A DNA stretch of 64,000 nt from Cliona cf. orientalis (lineage: Eukaryota > Porifera > Demospongiae > Clionaida > Clionaidae): NCBI GenBank assembly GCA_963930775.1, contig OZ005692.1, positions 1,075,601-1,139,600 on the forward strand, written 5' to 3'. The notes under the pieces were generated by a model. The model saw only the letters and a program-made list of their open reading frames with translations. It was not told the origin of the DNA and did no database searches. Below, piece after piece: positions 31,701 through 44,979 of the stretch (position 1 is the stretch's first letter; each line of letters opens with the position of its first letter). The position numbers and the translations under genes are program-made.

Positions 31701-33150
31701 TGATAGAGTTGATCCTTTGTGACTGCTCAAAAACCTATCGTCACTGCATACACGAAAATAGAGCAAGAAAGATGTCAACTAACATTCACTATACCTTACT
31801 CAGTATCAATAATTTACTCTGTACAATGGTACATTAACGCTTACTCTATTGTGACATCAATTTTCTAGACTATGACTAACTTTGTCTGGAACTGCAGCTC
31901 CATCGAGTTCTCTTGAAAGGTGACTTTACATTTCGTCTCATTCAGGTGACTGAGTTGGATCTTTAGATTAACAGTATCTCCACCCTATATAACAATATAC
32001 AGTGTACACATCTATAATGCACATAATAACTACAGGAGATGCATAATAATATTATGTTACATGTATATATAGCCCCCCTCCTAAATTCCCAGCTACATGT
32101 ACATGTATAATAATATTATACAAGGGGGGGATATTTTTGGTAACAATTGAGGTCTAGGGTATAATAGATTTTAAACTTACCATATCATAGAAGTCGTGAG
32201 GTAAGTGGTTGACATACGTCAAATCTTGAGGCACTGCATAATAATAATAATAATAATAATATTTATGACCAATAATATTGACATGATCGATCGTGTGTAA
32301 TACAGGTTACATATACTTATACCGATTTTCTTTGGCTGAGGGGGAGTTGCTGAAGATGATGAGGCTCCACCTGTTGGAGGGACTTGTTTCTGTGTGTGAT
32401 CACCATTGCTACTGGCAGCTGCTGAGGGTTGTGAACCTTGACCTTGAATCTACGATAACAATGCATAACAATTCATATTACTGCCAAGCAATGTACACTG
32501 TTATTAGCTTACTACTAGAATATTGATCTACATTTAACGCAAAATCACATAAGATTTAGTATTTTCAAATGCAATACTAAATGCTCGGCATACATACAAT
32601 ATATTATACATGTATGTACCTCATAGTCTGTCCATTGTATAGGCTCCGCCTTCTTTAGCTTAAGCTCCACCCTCACCCGGCCAGGCTTGACCTTGCACTG
32701 AGACGGAACAATACGACCAGCCAATTCCGTCTCCCAATACAACTCACCTGCAAGATATTAAAAAAGTAAAATTTTGCAATAGAGAAGACTTATGAATAGT
32801 GCTTCACTTGAAAAACTTGAAGACATTGAAGGTTGAAGTACCATGTACATGCATGTGTATAATTTTCTTTGATAAATTTTAAATTATTACTTTTATGCAA
32901 GTGCAAGGTTGGAAGATAGAAGCTACAAAGCTTATCCTTAATTCTACTATTAATCTGCTACCAGAGTGCAGTATAAAATTAATAATTTATTTCAAAACGT
33001 GTGTTTACCTCCTTCATAGACAGCGCAGTGCTGTTCGTGAAACTCTGCTTTAATCTCTCCTAGCGTCTGGGGAGGTCTCACTGGTCGAAGCTTCAGTGAG
33101 GCCGTCACAAAGTCGCCGCTTTGGTACCACTCAACCTGTTTCTTTGCCAT
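25763..33150 (-). CDS. USP19: USP19-type ubiquitin carboxyl-terminal hydrolase
   Basis: Eighteen phase-consistent exons: 33150-33009, 32747-32620, 32449-32323, 32233-32181, 31984-31881, 31734-31672, 31554-30456, 30395-30285, 29849-29766, 29665-29568, 29388-29200, 28783-28637, 28370-28156, 27952-27852, 27753-27620, 27353-27201, 26893-26721, 25881-25763; 1079 residues. Exons 1-2 are a CS/p23 domain ([17 protein letters not shown]), exons 5-7 a second one (ending [12 protein letters not shown]), then a Ser/Thr-rich linker. The USP core opens with [16 protein letters not shown] (catalytic Cys) and [13 protein letters not shown] zinc finger is inserted ([36 protein letters not shown]). It closes with the His box [12 protein letters not shown] and [18 protein letters not shown]. 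Human USP19 has the same order plus a C-terminal membrane helix, absent here. Upstream in-frame ATGs exist (33234, 33276). Confidence 0.92.
26014..26502. mobile_element. 489-bp TIR element in last USP19 intron
   Basis: GTTTCATTTAG and CTAAATGAAAC form the ends. The inside has G-rich then C-rich runs and the phrase GGGGGAGCATACCCCC. No coding capacity. Confidence 0.65.
26525..26698. mobile_element. TACCGTA-type MITE, copy in last USP19 intron
   Basis: Homologous over its length to 29967-30150, sharing TTCTCATAACGTTTATAT and GGAGCGA..GACGACCTTTT. Right end GACTAAGTACGGTA; left end TATCGTAGTTAGTTG. Confidence 0.8.
29041..29066. repeat. (TACATG)n microsatellite
   Basis: Hexanucleotide TACATG run, self-complementary, in the USP19 intron between exons 11 and 12. 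The ACATGTACATGT motif recurs often from 44 to 52 kb. Confidence 0.9.
29967..30150. mobile_element. 184-bp TACCGTA-type MITE in USP19 intron
   Basis: Ends TACCGTAGTTAATC and GATTAAGTATGGTA are inverted repeats with one mismatch. Second copy at 26525-26698 in the same gene. Confidence 0.85.
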
Positions 33151-33242
33151 GCTTGCGCTTAGACCAGGTGAGTGCGCATTATTTGGGGCTTGGTAAAGTT
33201 GGTAATGATCGCCACATGCGGCGGCGGTAGCCATGCAAAGAA

Positions 33243-33255
33243 TTGCGCATGCGCC
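33243..33255. promoter_or_regulatory. NRF1-like site upstream of USP19
   Basis: TTGCGCATGCGCC, 93 bp upstream of the chosen USP19 start. An identical 13-mer lies upstream of the next gene (34196-34208). The position supports the start at 33150 rather than the two upstream ATGs. Confidence 0.6.
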
Positions 33256-33395
33256 AAATATTCTGACCGCATGCACATGGCATAAAATTACTTGTATATA
33301 TGTTCACAGGTTTTTGGTCTAGGGACAAGACTCTGTAATGCTAATAATACAGTATAATGCAGCTAGATGCAGCAGTTCCAATAGCTGAGCTATTT

Positions 33396-34116
33396 CTAGA
33401 GAAATTCGACTAGAAAATAATTAAAGATTAAGTTCTGGTCAGATGCAATCCTACTGACCACAAGACGGAGCCCTAGGCTGGTACTAACACGAGTATTAAA
33501 CTTTCCACTATTAACAATTCCATTGTTCGTCATACAGCTTCCAAATTGGTGCTCAGGATCGAAAAGCAAGGTAAACCCTCCAGGAACTGTGGCATTTGTC
33601 GATCCACTGTTCGTAGATCTACCATCAATAAGGGTGCATGGTTTTAGACCCACTATCGAAAATATAAGATAGAATTCGTTCCTCTTGAAGCCGTCAGTGA
33701 TGCCAATTGTGGGACCATTATCCCCCACACTGGATGGATCCAGGCTTGCAGTGACACGAATCAGTAACTGTGAGGAGGGGGGAGGGTCCAGTGGGGCAGT
33801 GATTGGGACGCGGAGAAGCCTGAGTTTGAGGCTCGTAGTATTTCCCTGTCCCTCTGAACTCGATAGAATGGTCGGTGATGTTGGCACTCGAGTGGATGAA
33901 TAAAGCATACTGCTTTATGGTGTTGGGAGAGATAAGTATGGTTTTCGATGAAGAAAGTGGCTGCCGTTGAAAAAAAGATTTGAAATTGTGATGAAGCAAA
34001 ATAATTACAAAATTTTAATGTTTTATGCTTACCACAGAGAACCCTTGGCTTAAGCAAATGACCAGGAACAGAGTTTCTAGATACTTTGAGGAAATAATTG
34101 CTGGCTGTCTAGGCAT
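33396..34116 (-). CDS. Small secreted protein, frameshifted as read
   Basis: Exon 1 (34116-34034) encodes a signal peptide, MPRQPAIISSKYLETLFLVI and on to SQGFSVV. A short intron (GTAAGC to GGCAG, about 34033-33968) leads into exon 2, which starts PLSSSKTILISPNTIKQY and reads ANITDHSIEFRGTG. The protein-like frame then moves by one near 33850 and continues as TTSLKLRLLRVPITAPL, GFKRNEFYLIFSIVGLKPC and FTLLFDPEHQFGSC to a stop at 33396. I find no intron that would repair this, so it is an assembly error or a pseudogene. The beta-rich sequence matches no family I know. An ATG at 34203 lies within the NRF1-like motif and is an unlikely start. Confidence 0.5.
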
Positions 34117-34195
34117 GTTGAGCTGAAAACTAGCTCTAGAATCTATAGAGGATGATGCAATCATCGTAGGAGGGGCTGAGCATGCACGAGATTCA

Positions 34196-34208
34196 TTGCG
34201 CATGCGCC
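34196..34208. promoter_or_regulatory. NRF1-like site upstream of the secreted-protein gene
   Basis: TTGCGCATGCGCC, the same 13-mer as at 33243-33255, 80 bp upstream of the signal-peptide ATG at 34116. Confidence 0.6.
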
Positions 34209-34527
34209 ATGAATCCCGCGCTGCAGCGGCTATTGTCCATCATAACGTTTGCTGTACTTTACAGCGTCCAAATTATTGGTGTGAAGCATCAAATCTATTT
34301 AGAAATCGCTATACCATAACTTCTCAACCACGAAAATAAGCACCCCACGAAAATTATCCGCCATACAGTATAGAATCTGTACTGCAAAACTATAGTACGT
34401 ATTTAAAATCCATGGTCATAAACGAGGCAGAGCTATCGGGTACTGCCACAGAATTATCCTAAATTTTTATATACATCACCATTACACTCAATGCACATAA
34501 ATTAATTATAATTTAATTTTAATTTTA

Positions 34528-35466
34528 TCACTTCTCTATAATGGTGTCCTGACTAGGTGTAACTGTCGACCTAAAAGTGCACTGCAGCTTCTTATTCTTC
34601 AAGTTCTCCTCTGCAACCTTCGCTCCAAATCCTTTCAACTCTGCCTCAATCTCTTTCAACATTTTCGACTGCTTCTTCCCCTCCTCTGCCAGCCTCTCTG
34701 TCTGATTATCGACAAATCTTGATACATTTGCACCCACGACAATCACCCGTACGTTATACAAACTCGTAAGAATATCCTTCATTTGGGTGACCTTCACTTT
34801 AAAATCATTAGCACCAATTTTTGTCGCAACAGAGATTTCTTTAGTGATTTGTCGTGGGTCCTTCTTTTCCTTCTGATCTTTAAGCTTTTTAGCTTCTCGT
34901 ATCTGCCGTAGCGATACTAGCTTATAGACGGGACCGCGCTCTCCTGTCGGCTTACTTTCCAGTACAATGTCCGCACGCTTGCTTTCGGCGAGTTTTTCAG
35001 CTATCTCTCCGTCCATCTCTCCAAGATTAGTGCCGTCCAGGTCAATTAGAACGACTCTTTTGTCTTTAACCTTTTTCTTGCCGGTTTTCCTGACCCTCCC
35101 GTGCGGTAATATTCGTCTTGGTATTCCCCTCAACGGGGCTGAGTCATGTAGATATCGGTGAGATAGTGAAGTGCACATAACAGTGTGATGAAGATGCATC
35201 ATATTCAATGATACAGCACTCAGGGGTAGAAAATAGCTCATATTGAAGGAATTTCGTTGCCATTGTACTACTAATGGTTGTTGCTGTGTCCTGCATGGAT
35301 GTGATTTTGCTGATAAGGATTGAAGAGGATGGTGACTGCCACTGAGACTCCGCTGAGCTGGATGCAGATACCGATAGCAGCCGCCTGAATTGAGGCACAA
35401 TCTTCTTCCATACTTCAGCACAGGCATAGTGCCAGAGTAGGGTCTCCAGCAATAATTTAACATCAT
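34528..35466 (-). CDS. MTIF3: Mitochondrial translation initiation factor IF-3
   Basis: An intronless 312-codon frame. The first 100 or so residues are basic and Ser/Leu-rich with no conserved domain, as for a mitochondrial targeting region. The IF3 N domain is about 128-195 (KRVVLIDLDGTNLGEMDGEI, RADIVLESKP, GPVYKLVSLRQI). The charged linker KKLKDQKEKKDPRQ leads to the IF3 C domain (KEISVATKIGANDFKVKVTQ, MKDIL). IF3 binds the small mitoribosomal subunit and keeps it free of the large subunit for initiation. Length is close to the human protein. The exact start is uncertain since several Met codons precede the domain. It is divergent with the phosphatase gene. Confidence 0.88.
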   Translation of the reverse strand: MMLNYCWRPYSGTMPVLKYGRRLCLNSGGCYRYLHPAQRSLSGSHHPLQSLSAKSHPCRTQQQPLVVQWQRNSFNMSYFLPLSAVSLNMMHLHHTVMCTSLSHRYLHDSAPLRGIPRRILPHGRVRKTGKKKVKDKRVVLIDLDGTNLGEMDGEIAEKLAESKRADIVLESKPTGERGPVYKLVSLRQIREAKKLKDQKEKKDPRQITKEISVATKIGANDFKVKVTQMKDILTSLYNVRVIVVGANVSRFVDNQTERLAEEGKKQSKMLKEIEAELKGFGAKVAEENLKNKKLQCTFRSTVTPSQDTIIEK

Positions 35467-35670
35467 AGGTAGTCTATTGAGGGTGGCATCTATTGTTAAA
35501 GGGAGAGAAGGAGATCAGAACTACAACAATTATTAGTACCCTGACATGCAGAACTCACCTTTGACCCTACATACTATTGATCACGTGATTATTCACGCAT
35601 GGGCTGGCTATGGGTGTGGCTCGTTCAACCTCTGCAAACAAAGGGCCTGGGGTCGAAGCTATATTGCGAG
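35467..35670. promoter_or_regulatory. Probable bidirectional promoter with E-box
   Basis: Only 204 bp separate the start of MTIF3 (leftward) from the chosen start of the phosphatase gene (rightward). Near the centre, 35581-35588 is TCACGTGA, a CACGTG E-box of the USF/TFE type. Shared regulation is inferred from spacing. Confidence 0.55.
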
Positions 35671-38637
<2,967 letters not shown>

Positions 38638-38639
38638 CT

Positions 38640-39430
38640 TGATTAAATTTAATATCTCTGTTAATATTATATAGCTATGATAATAATTATGTATATTAAT
38701 TATGATAGGACTTGAAAATTAATGCACAATCTTTAATACTGATTCTGAATCAATGCTAAGATCATGATGATGACTATAAACATTTTAACCATCTTAGATG
38801 ATGAGAGAACTACCGGTATGCAATATTATAATAGAGAGAGAAGGGGCCCGGGGGTGGTAGAAAGAGAGATAAATTAATTAAGGTAACCAAGTTATCCCTT
38901 AATTAATATTGCCAAGCTCCTCCTGGCTGCAGGTATCTTATTATGTCAATGCATAGTGTACTATTATTATGGAAATTTTCTCATGAATAATTATTGTGCA
39001 CGCATTGTACTAAAATCGGTTGTCAGCCCAATATGCATAATTATGGTTGGTTTTGTCATGAAAGGTGACAGTTACATCATTGTGAGAATATAGTTTTGAA
39101 ACTGAAACCTGTTTGCCTTGCATTTGTGTGTGGTAGTCGATAAGATTGTGGGAATTAGCACACTGGATGCATGCATGCATGGACGTCACTAATATTATTA
39201 TCAGCTCGGGGAATTAAAAAACATTGAGTACTTTACTCTATTGATCGAACTTGATAGTTCCCCAACTTTCAGAATGATGATATCTAAACAATAACATATG
39301 GCGACAGTTGTAGCCAAAATTCAATATTAAGTCAGTGTCCACAAACCCTATATATTTCCAGACTGTCACAGTGATATTCTCAGTTTACTGGTATTTGTAG
39401 CTATTTGCTATCACACCTTCAAGTTCAAGA
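38640..39430. other. Intergenic DNA, no gene seen
   Basis: AT-rich DNA with a short GA run near 38835 and a TGCATGCATGCATG run near 39168. It should hold the promoter of the next gene. Confidence 0.5.
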
Positions 39431-39432
39431 AA

Positions 39433-42400
39433 ATGTTGACAGTCAGTATCATACTTAGTCTGTGTCTGATCACATCATCACAACAAGCAAATAATATCTA
39501 TCTGCTGCCTGAAACGTCTCCAAGTGTTACCCAGTGCCCGGTGGGAGTTAAACGATGTTACACTTTCAGACATCTACAGGATCATGGTGATTTATTTCCT
39601 GAACCCCCAGACTACAGCATAAATACGAAAATTGTCCTATTAGCCGGAACTCATATTAACAATGAAACACTTCTCTTCAGCCACGCTACAAATTTATCAT
39701 TGGTTGCAGCAAATTCTAGCATAGGTGCTACTGTTCAATGTCATGGAAGTGCTGGATTTGCATTTGAGCATATTCTGGGATTATCGATTTCAGGAATTGA
39801 GTTTAGAGGCTGTGAATCGTTCACTCAAAGACGTAATAGTAATATACAAGTACGCTATTCCTTACATATTTATCTATCGAGAGACATTGAGCTTAGAAAC
39901 ATTACCATGAAACATGGTCAGAGTATAGGTTTACTTGTTGTACATGCATATGGATACTTCTCCATCGTTGGCTGTCGATTCTTATCTTCAGATACTGAGC
40001 ACTTCAGTCTGTACATGTACATAGAGGAGAGAGAGGTGCAGTATACAAGCATCACTATTATAAATTCCGAGTTAACAGGCCCAGATGACTCTGATCCTCT
40101 TCCAGCGCTAGCGTATGGATTAGCCAAGCTTAAAATGACTCAAGAAGGGGCAGACTATTTCGTGAAAATTATGGTCAAGAATGTTGTTGCAGATACAAGG
40201 GGAGGAAGCATAGACTTTGTTCTCTGTGGAATTAGATGCACTTACAATCTACTAACACTCTCTTTCAAGCAAGAAATGCATACTTGTGAGCATGTGACAA
40301 AAAATGTGATTATATTAAGTGATGCTACATTTCAGGATTCTCTTTTGTCTTTGTCCAATAGTGAGGAGGCTGCATCTCTAATTCTTTCCAATGTCTTATT
40401 TCAAAATGCCTCGCTATTTAAGTCGTATGACTTCCATCTCATTCTTCACAATGCTATATTTCAAGACGGCTCTCACTGGAGCGTTGATAATATGACCATC
40501 CAGGGGTTGCTTTTATATCAGAGAAACACAAACGATATTAGTTTAAGTTTTAGTTATAACAATGTCATACTTGATCGAAATGCACATGTGGTCATAGCTG
40601 ATAATTACATGCCTCATAAAGATGCGCCATTCACTCTATATTTTGCTGAGGTCATTGTACTGCATAATAGCACAATAATTTTCAAAAATAACACTGGAAA
40701 GTTGAGTGGAGGCCTTCTTCTTCATTCCAAATCAAGGATAACTTTCAGAGGTTCTTCATCCATTACCTTTGAGAATAACAGAGGAAGCAGAGGCGGTGCA
40801 CTGGCCTTATATGGATTATCCGTTTTGAAATTCAATGGATCTTGCAGCCTGATTTTTATCCAAAATCATGCTACTATTGATGGAGGAGCAATATTTGTTC
40901 AAGATGATGATTATCTACTTTATTCCACTCCTACAGACTCTGGCTACGTTCAATTTTATGATTCAGGAGAAACCAATACCAATACGATTTCCAATTGTAG
41001 TGGATCGGAGCCAATAAATTTTAAGTTTTCTGAAAATTCAGCGATACAAGCAGGTAGCTCATTGTATGGCGGATGGATATCAAATAACAACAGCTGCTTC
41101 AGATTTGAATTTGATCAACCTAAGAAAAACGATTTATCTTTCATATCCTCAAATCCGACACGAGTATGCATCTGTAATGAGGATTCGAAACCGGATTGTG
41201 ACATTAACCGAGTGACCGTAAATGTCGTTCCAGGGCAAATTTTTGAAATAGAGGTTGTGGCTGTGGGTCAAATGTTTGGTGTTGTTCCTTCCTTTGTACA
41301 GGCTGAGTTTGTGGGTGAAGGGAACGGTGAGTTTGAGCAAATAAATCTTGTTCAAAGTACAAAACAACGGTGTACGAAGCTTGCATTCATATTGAGGAGT
41401 GATAATGCGATAGTTAGCATAAATCTGACTGCGAATAAACAAACTATTCCTTTTGATGCTTATTTGACACCAATTCCACATATTGAACAGCTATATACAC
41501 AACTCCAGATTGAAATAAACCTTGAAAAATGCCCTATTGGCTTCTATTTTAGCAATGTAACCAAATCATGTGATTGTCAGCAGATTTTGATCGACCACAA
41601 TGTTCAATGTGAAACGAAAACCCTTACACTGAGAAAGAACAGTCCCTCACAGTGGATAAGTACGACCACTCAATATCTTCAAATTTTCCAAGACTTAGGA
41701 ATCATCGTACATGATCACTGTCCATTCGATTATTGTCTGCCTGCAAAGTCTATTAATCTCACTTTTCCCGATCAACAGTGTGCCTTCAATCGAGCTGGTA
41801 TCCTATGTGGGATGTGTGAATCCAACCTTAGCCAAGTACTTGGAACGTCTAACTGTAAAAGGTGCTCATCAGCTTGGATAGCTTTGATACTTCCACTCAC
41901 CGCTCTAGCTGGAATAGCTCTTGTTTTAGGGTTAATGCTTCTCAACATAACTGTTTCGGCTGGTACGATAAATGGATTGATATTTTATGCCAACGTGGTG
42001 AGAGCGAATCAGGCAATATTTTTCCCACATCACGCATCCAATTCATTTCTTAGTGTCTTTATAGCATGGCTCAATCTTGATTTTGGCATTGAACTGTGCT
42101 TCTATCATGAGTTTAACGCCTATGCCAAAACCTGGCTACAATTTATGTTTCCACTATACATTTGTTTCATTGTGGCTGTGATTATCATCATTACAAAGTA
42201 TTCTTTGAGAGCTTCTAAGCTTCTTGGCAGCAATTGTGTTCAAGTACTGGCAACTCTTTTTCTTCTATCATACTCCAAACTACTACGTAACATCATCACG
42301 GTGTTTTCTTCGACTGTACTAGTCTATCCCAACCAGTTCCCCAGGAGAGTTTGGCTTTATGATGGCAACATCGATTACCTCGCTGGAAAGCACATACCGC

Positions 42401-43074
42401 TTTTCATTACTGCATTGCTTTTTCTAGTGTTTATCTCAATTCCATACACCGTGACTCTTCTTTGTTTCCAATACCTCCAAAAGGTGTCAAATATGAAGTT
42501 ATTTTTCTGGGTAAAAGAGCTTTATCCTCTCTTTGATGCCTATGCTGGACCATACAAGGGGAAGCATCGCTATTGGACTGGACTTCTGCTCTTGGCGAGA
42601 GTGGCTCTATTTATAATATATTCGGTTAATACAACACACAATCCTACAGTGAATCTGCTCACAAACGTAATTGCTACATCTATCCTTCTTGCTTATCTTG
42701 CAGTTTGTGGTGGGGTTTATAAACACTGGTTGCTGGAGTTGATTGAAAGCAGTTTCATCCTTAACGTTTGCATCCTCTCGGCTGGAGTACTCTACTACCT
42801 CCAAAATGGAGGGGGTACAAGAAATGCATCAATAACATACACTTCCACAGGAATTGCTTTCGCCATATTTGTGGCCATTGTTGTCTATCACATTGTCAGC
42901 GCATCACAAAGATGTTGGAAGAAATCCAACAACAAAAGAGCATCAACTGCTGGAGATGAAATAGATGATGATCGTGGTGCAGATCCATCCACCACTGACC
43001 TAAGCCAGTTGAATCAAAGTGAAGAAGTTACCTATTCAGTGGTGGAGCTCAGGGAACCTCTTATTAGCTACTAA
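39433..43074 (+). CDS. Large beta-helix and multi-pass membrane protein
   Basis: An intronless 1213-codon frame from MLTVSIILSLCLITSSQQ, a signal peptide. Residues about 60-540 are short repeats rich in Asn, Ser and Ile (SGIEFRGCESF, LILSNVLFQNAS, ITFENNRGSRGGALAL), as in a right-handed parallel beta-helix. A Cys-rich stretch (CPIGFYF, CAFNRAGILCGMCESNLS, CKRC) precedes about seven membrane helices from residue 815 (WIALILPLTALAGIALVLGL) to about 1160. The short cytoplasmic tail has a YSVV sorting-type motif. Such beta-helix/multi-TM proteins form large families in sponges and some protists; I know no tested function. Surface recognition or adhesion is a guess. The leader and domain order are complete. 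Confidence 0.85.
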   Translation: MLTVSIILSLCLITSSQQANNIYLLPETSPSVTQCPVGVKRCYTFRHLQDHGDLFPEPPDYSINTKIVLLAGTHINNETLLFSHATNLSLVAANSSIGATVQCHGSAGFAFEHILGLSISGIEFRGCESFTQRRNSNIQVRYSLHIYLSRDIELRNITMKHGQSIGLLVVHAYGYFSIVGCRFLSSDTEHFSLYMYIEEREVQYTSITIINSELTGPDDSDPLPALAYGLAKLKMTQEGADYFVKIMVKNVVADTRGGSIDFVLCGIRCTYNLLTLSFKQEMHTCEHVTKNVIILSDATFQDSLLSLSNSEEAASLILSNVLFQNASLFKSYDFHLILHNAIFQDGSHWSVDNMTIQGLLLYQRNTNDISLSFSYNNVILDRNAHVVIADNYMPHKDAPFTLYFAEVIVLHNSTIIFKNNTGKLSGGLLLHSKSRITFRGSSSITFENNRGSRGGALALYGLSVLKFNGSCSLIFIQNHATIDGGAIFVQDDDYLLYSTPTDSGYVQFYDSGETNTNTISNCSGSEPINFKFSENSAIQAGSSLYGGWISNNNSCFRFEFDQPKKNDLSFISSNPTRVCICNEDSKPDCDINRVTVNVVPGQIFEIEVVAVGQMFGVVPSFVQAEFVGEGNGEFEQINLVQSTKQRCTKLAFILRSDNAIVSINLTANKQTIPFDAYLTPIPHIEQLYTQLQIEINLEKCPIGFYFSNVTKSCDCQQILIDHNVQCETKTLTLRKNSPSQWISTTTQYLQIFQDLGIIVHDHCPFDYCLPAKSINLTFPDQQCAFNRAGILCGMCESNLSQVLGTSNCKRCSSAWIALILPLTALAGIALVLGLMLLNITVSAGTINGLIFYANVVRANQAIFFPHHASNSFLSVFIAWLNLDFGIELCFYHEFNAYAKTWLQFMFPLYICFIVAVIIIITKYSLRASKLLGSNCVQVLATLFLLSYSKLLRNIITVFSSTVLVYPNQFPRRVWLYDGNIDYLAGKHIPLFITALLFLVFISIPYTVTLLCFQYLQKVSNMKLFFWVKELYPLFDAYAGPYKGKHRYWTGLLLLARVALFIIYSVNTTHNPTVNLLTNVIATSILLAYLAVCGGVYKHWLLELIESSFILNVCILSAGVLYYLQNGGGTRNASITYTSTGIAFAIFVAIVVYHIVSASQRCWKKSNNKRASTAGDEIDDDRGADPSTTDLSQLNQSEEVTYSVVELREPLISY

Positions 43075-43397
43075 TAATTATTAATAGTTAGCTTGAGTGA
43101 TCGTGTGCTTTTATTAAGTATGCATTGGTGTGCTGATACTTCAGAACTGACATTAGTAGTTTGCTTACGCATAGATTTTTACGAAATTTTCTTGTATGTA
43201 ATAGAGTGTCCTCCAAACGTGGAGTACAAACGCCTATATGAACTTTAATTTGCCAAACAATTACCCCGGTATTATTGATATTGCGTGCATATGGTAAGAG
43301 GTCGATAAAGACAGATGCTTGGAATGTAACATTGCTGATTGTCGACCTTTACCACTACATCCGGTAAATAAACCTACTACACCCTTAGATCCATAAA

Positions 43398-43398
<1 letters not shown>

Positions 43399-43444
<46 letters not shown>
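43399..43444. repeat. Poly-C tract of 46 bases
   Basis: An unbroken run of about 46 C, 325 bp past the beta-helix gene; the G-rich strand could form quadruplexes. Shorter C runs occur at 45598-45616, 50107-50126 and 60067-60078. Confidence 0.95.
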
Positions 43445-43584
43445 ACTATTGTCTTATCCAGCCCAGTATAACTGCATAAGCATTTGCATTATGCCGCTGC
43501 CTCTGAGTAGCCCTATCCCTAGGCATACCACTCCTAGTATCTTTTCCAATGGTGCACAGATTATCTGCACTGGATGCTATATAC

Positions 43585-43756
43585 CTCGGAGGTCAGTGCA
43601 GACAACCATCACAATGTTCTGAGCATGAGAAAGTGCATCTGTTGGTGTGGCCCACTGGGACACCTGTTTACTATGTACGACTCCACCGCTGATTGATTGT
43701 GGTGAGGGGGCTTTGAATAGGAGTGTGGTTTCCATATAGATCTCCCCATCCAAACC
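43585..43756 (-). CDS. Unrecognised internal exon
   Basis: Read leftward, a 172-bp stretch is open for 57 codons between a good acceptor (TTGATAG) and donor (GAGGTATAT). It gives GLDGEIYMETTLLFKAPSPQ, then GGVVHSKQVSQW and DALSHAQNIVMVVCTDLR, which looks like real protein. The other frames of this strand are less protein-like. I do not recognise the family and could not find its neighbouring exons, so it may be a stranded exon of a decayed or very dispersed gene. Confidence 0.45.
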
Positions 43757-43933
43757 CTATCAACCACAAGAAATGGGGTGGACAAAACATACACATACAC
43801 ATATACACATACGTATACATACACACACACACACAACATCAGTAACTGCAACACAGCACTCAGGGTTGCTTGAGGGAAGTACCAAAACTTGAGCATAATT
43901 GAATCTCTAGACTATAATAGGCCCGAGGGGGTG

Positions 43934-44090
43934 TTGTGGTCCATACTGTATGCCATGAGTAACTTTGAATTCTGCTTCAGTTCCTCAACCTATAATTAAA
44001 TATTATACCTGGAAATCTCTATATAATATTATGCATGCAGGTACTGAAGCAGATGGGTTATAGCATTGACCACAATACCCTACTGCACTC
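43934..44090. repeat. Inverted duplication of a short exon-like block
   Basis: 43934-43989 read leftward (ELKQNSKLLMAYSMDHNT after TTATAG) and 44040-44090 read rightward (VLKQMGYSIDHNT after TGCAG) are diverged inverted copies, one with a 15-bp gap. Each sits behind an acceptor-like AG. Confidence 0.5.
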
Positions 44091-44818
44091 CATAGTCCAG
44101 AAATTCAATCTTTTTTTATATTGATTTTTTGGTTACCAAGCGTCAAACTCTAGTCTCTCAGGCTACCTCCAACCCTCCCTACAGTACATGGATGCGTGGC
44201 ATGTAGATCTGGTATAATAATTATTATAGTACAGTACAGTCAGGCATTGTGAGAATAATGGTACACGTATATACCCGTTTGGCTGGCCAGATTTTGGTTT
44301 GGCCTGTGTGTGCAAGCTTGTAAATTTGACAGGTGTTTTTGTCATCTGCGAGGCTTCTCTGGTGGTGCCCCCAGATAGCCGACACAAACCACTAGATACC
44401 CCGAGGCATACATGCATGTACATGTATGTACATGTACATGCATGTATAATAATATGCCACATGCATGTATGCAATGGACCTCAATCTGATTAGAAGGTGG
44501 GAACTAATGCTATAGTGCTTTTGATTCTGGTGTTTCATCCCATGGGAGAAATGAATGGGAAATAAGGTAGTGGTTTTCCAATGGAATAATCCAGTTTAGG
44601 CCACCGGCTAGCCTAGCCAATCGCACCTCCATGATAATTATGGCCTAAGGCATGTATATAAGTGTGTGTGCGGCTGATTTTGTCCCGTGAGGCTTGCATG
44701 TCAATGTGGCTGCATATTGTTTCACGCGTCGGAATGAGTAGGAAATTAGTGGTATGATCATGTAATTTCGTAATGACCTCTTTGTTTATGTGGTATCAAC
44801 CAAAGCTCAAAATTATTT

Positions 44819-44956
<138 letters not shown>

Positions 44957-44979
44957 AGAGGGAGGGAGGGAGGGAGGAG

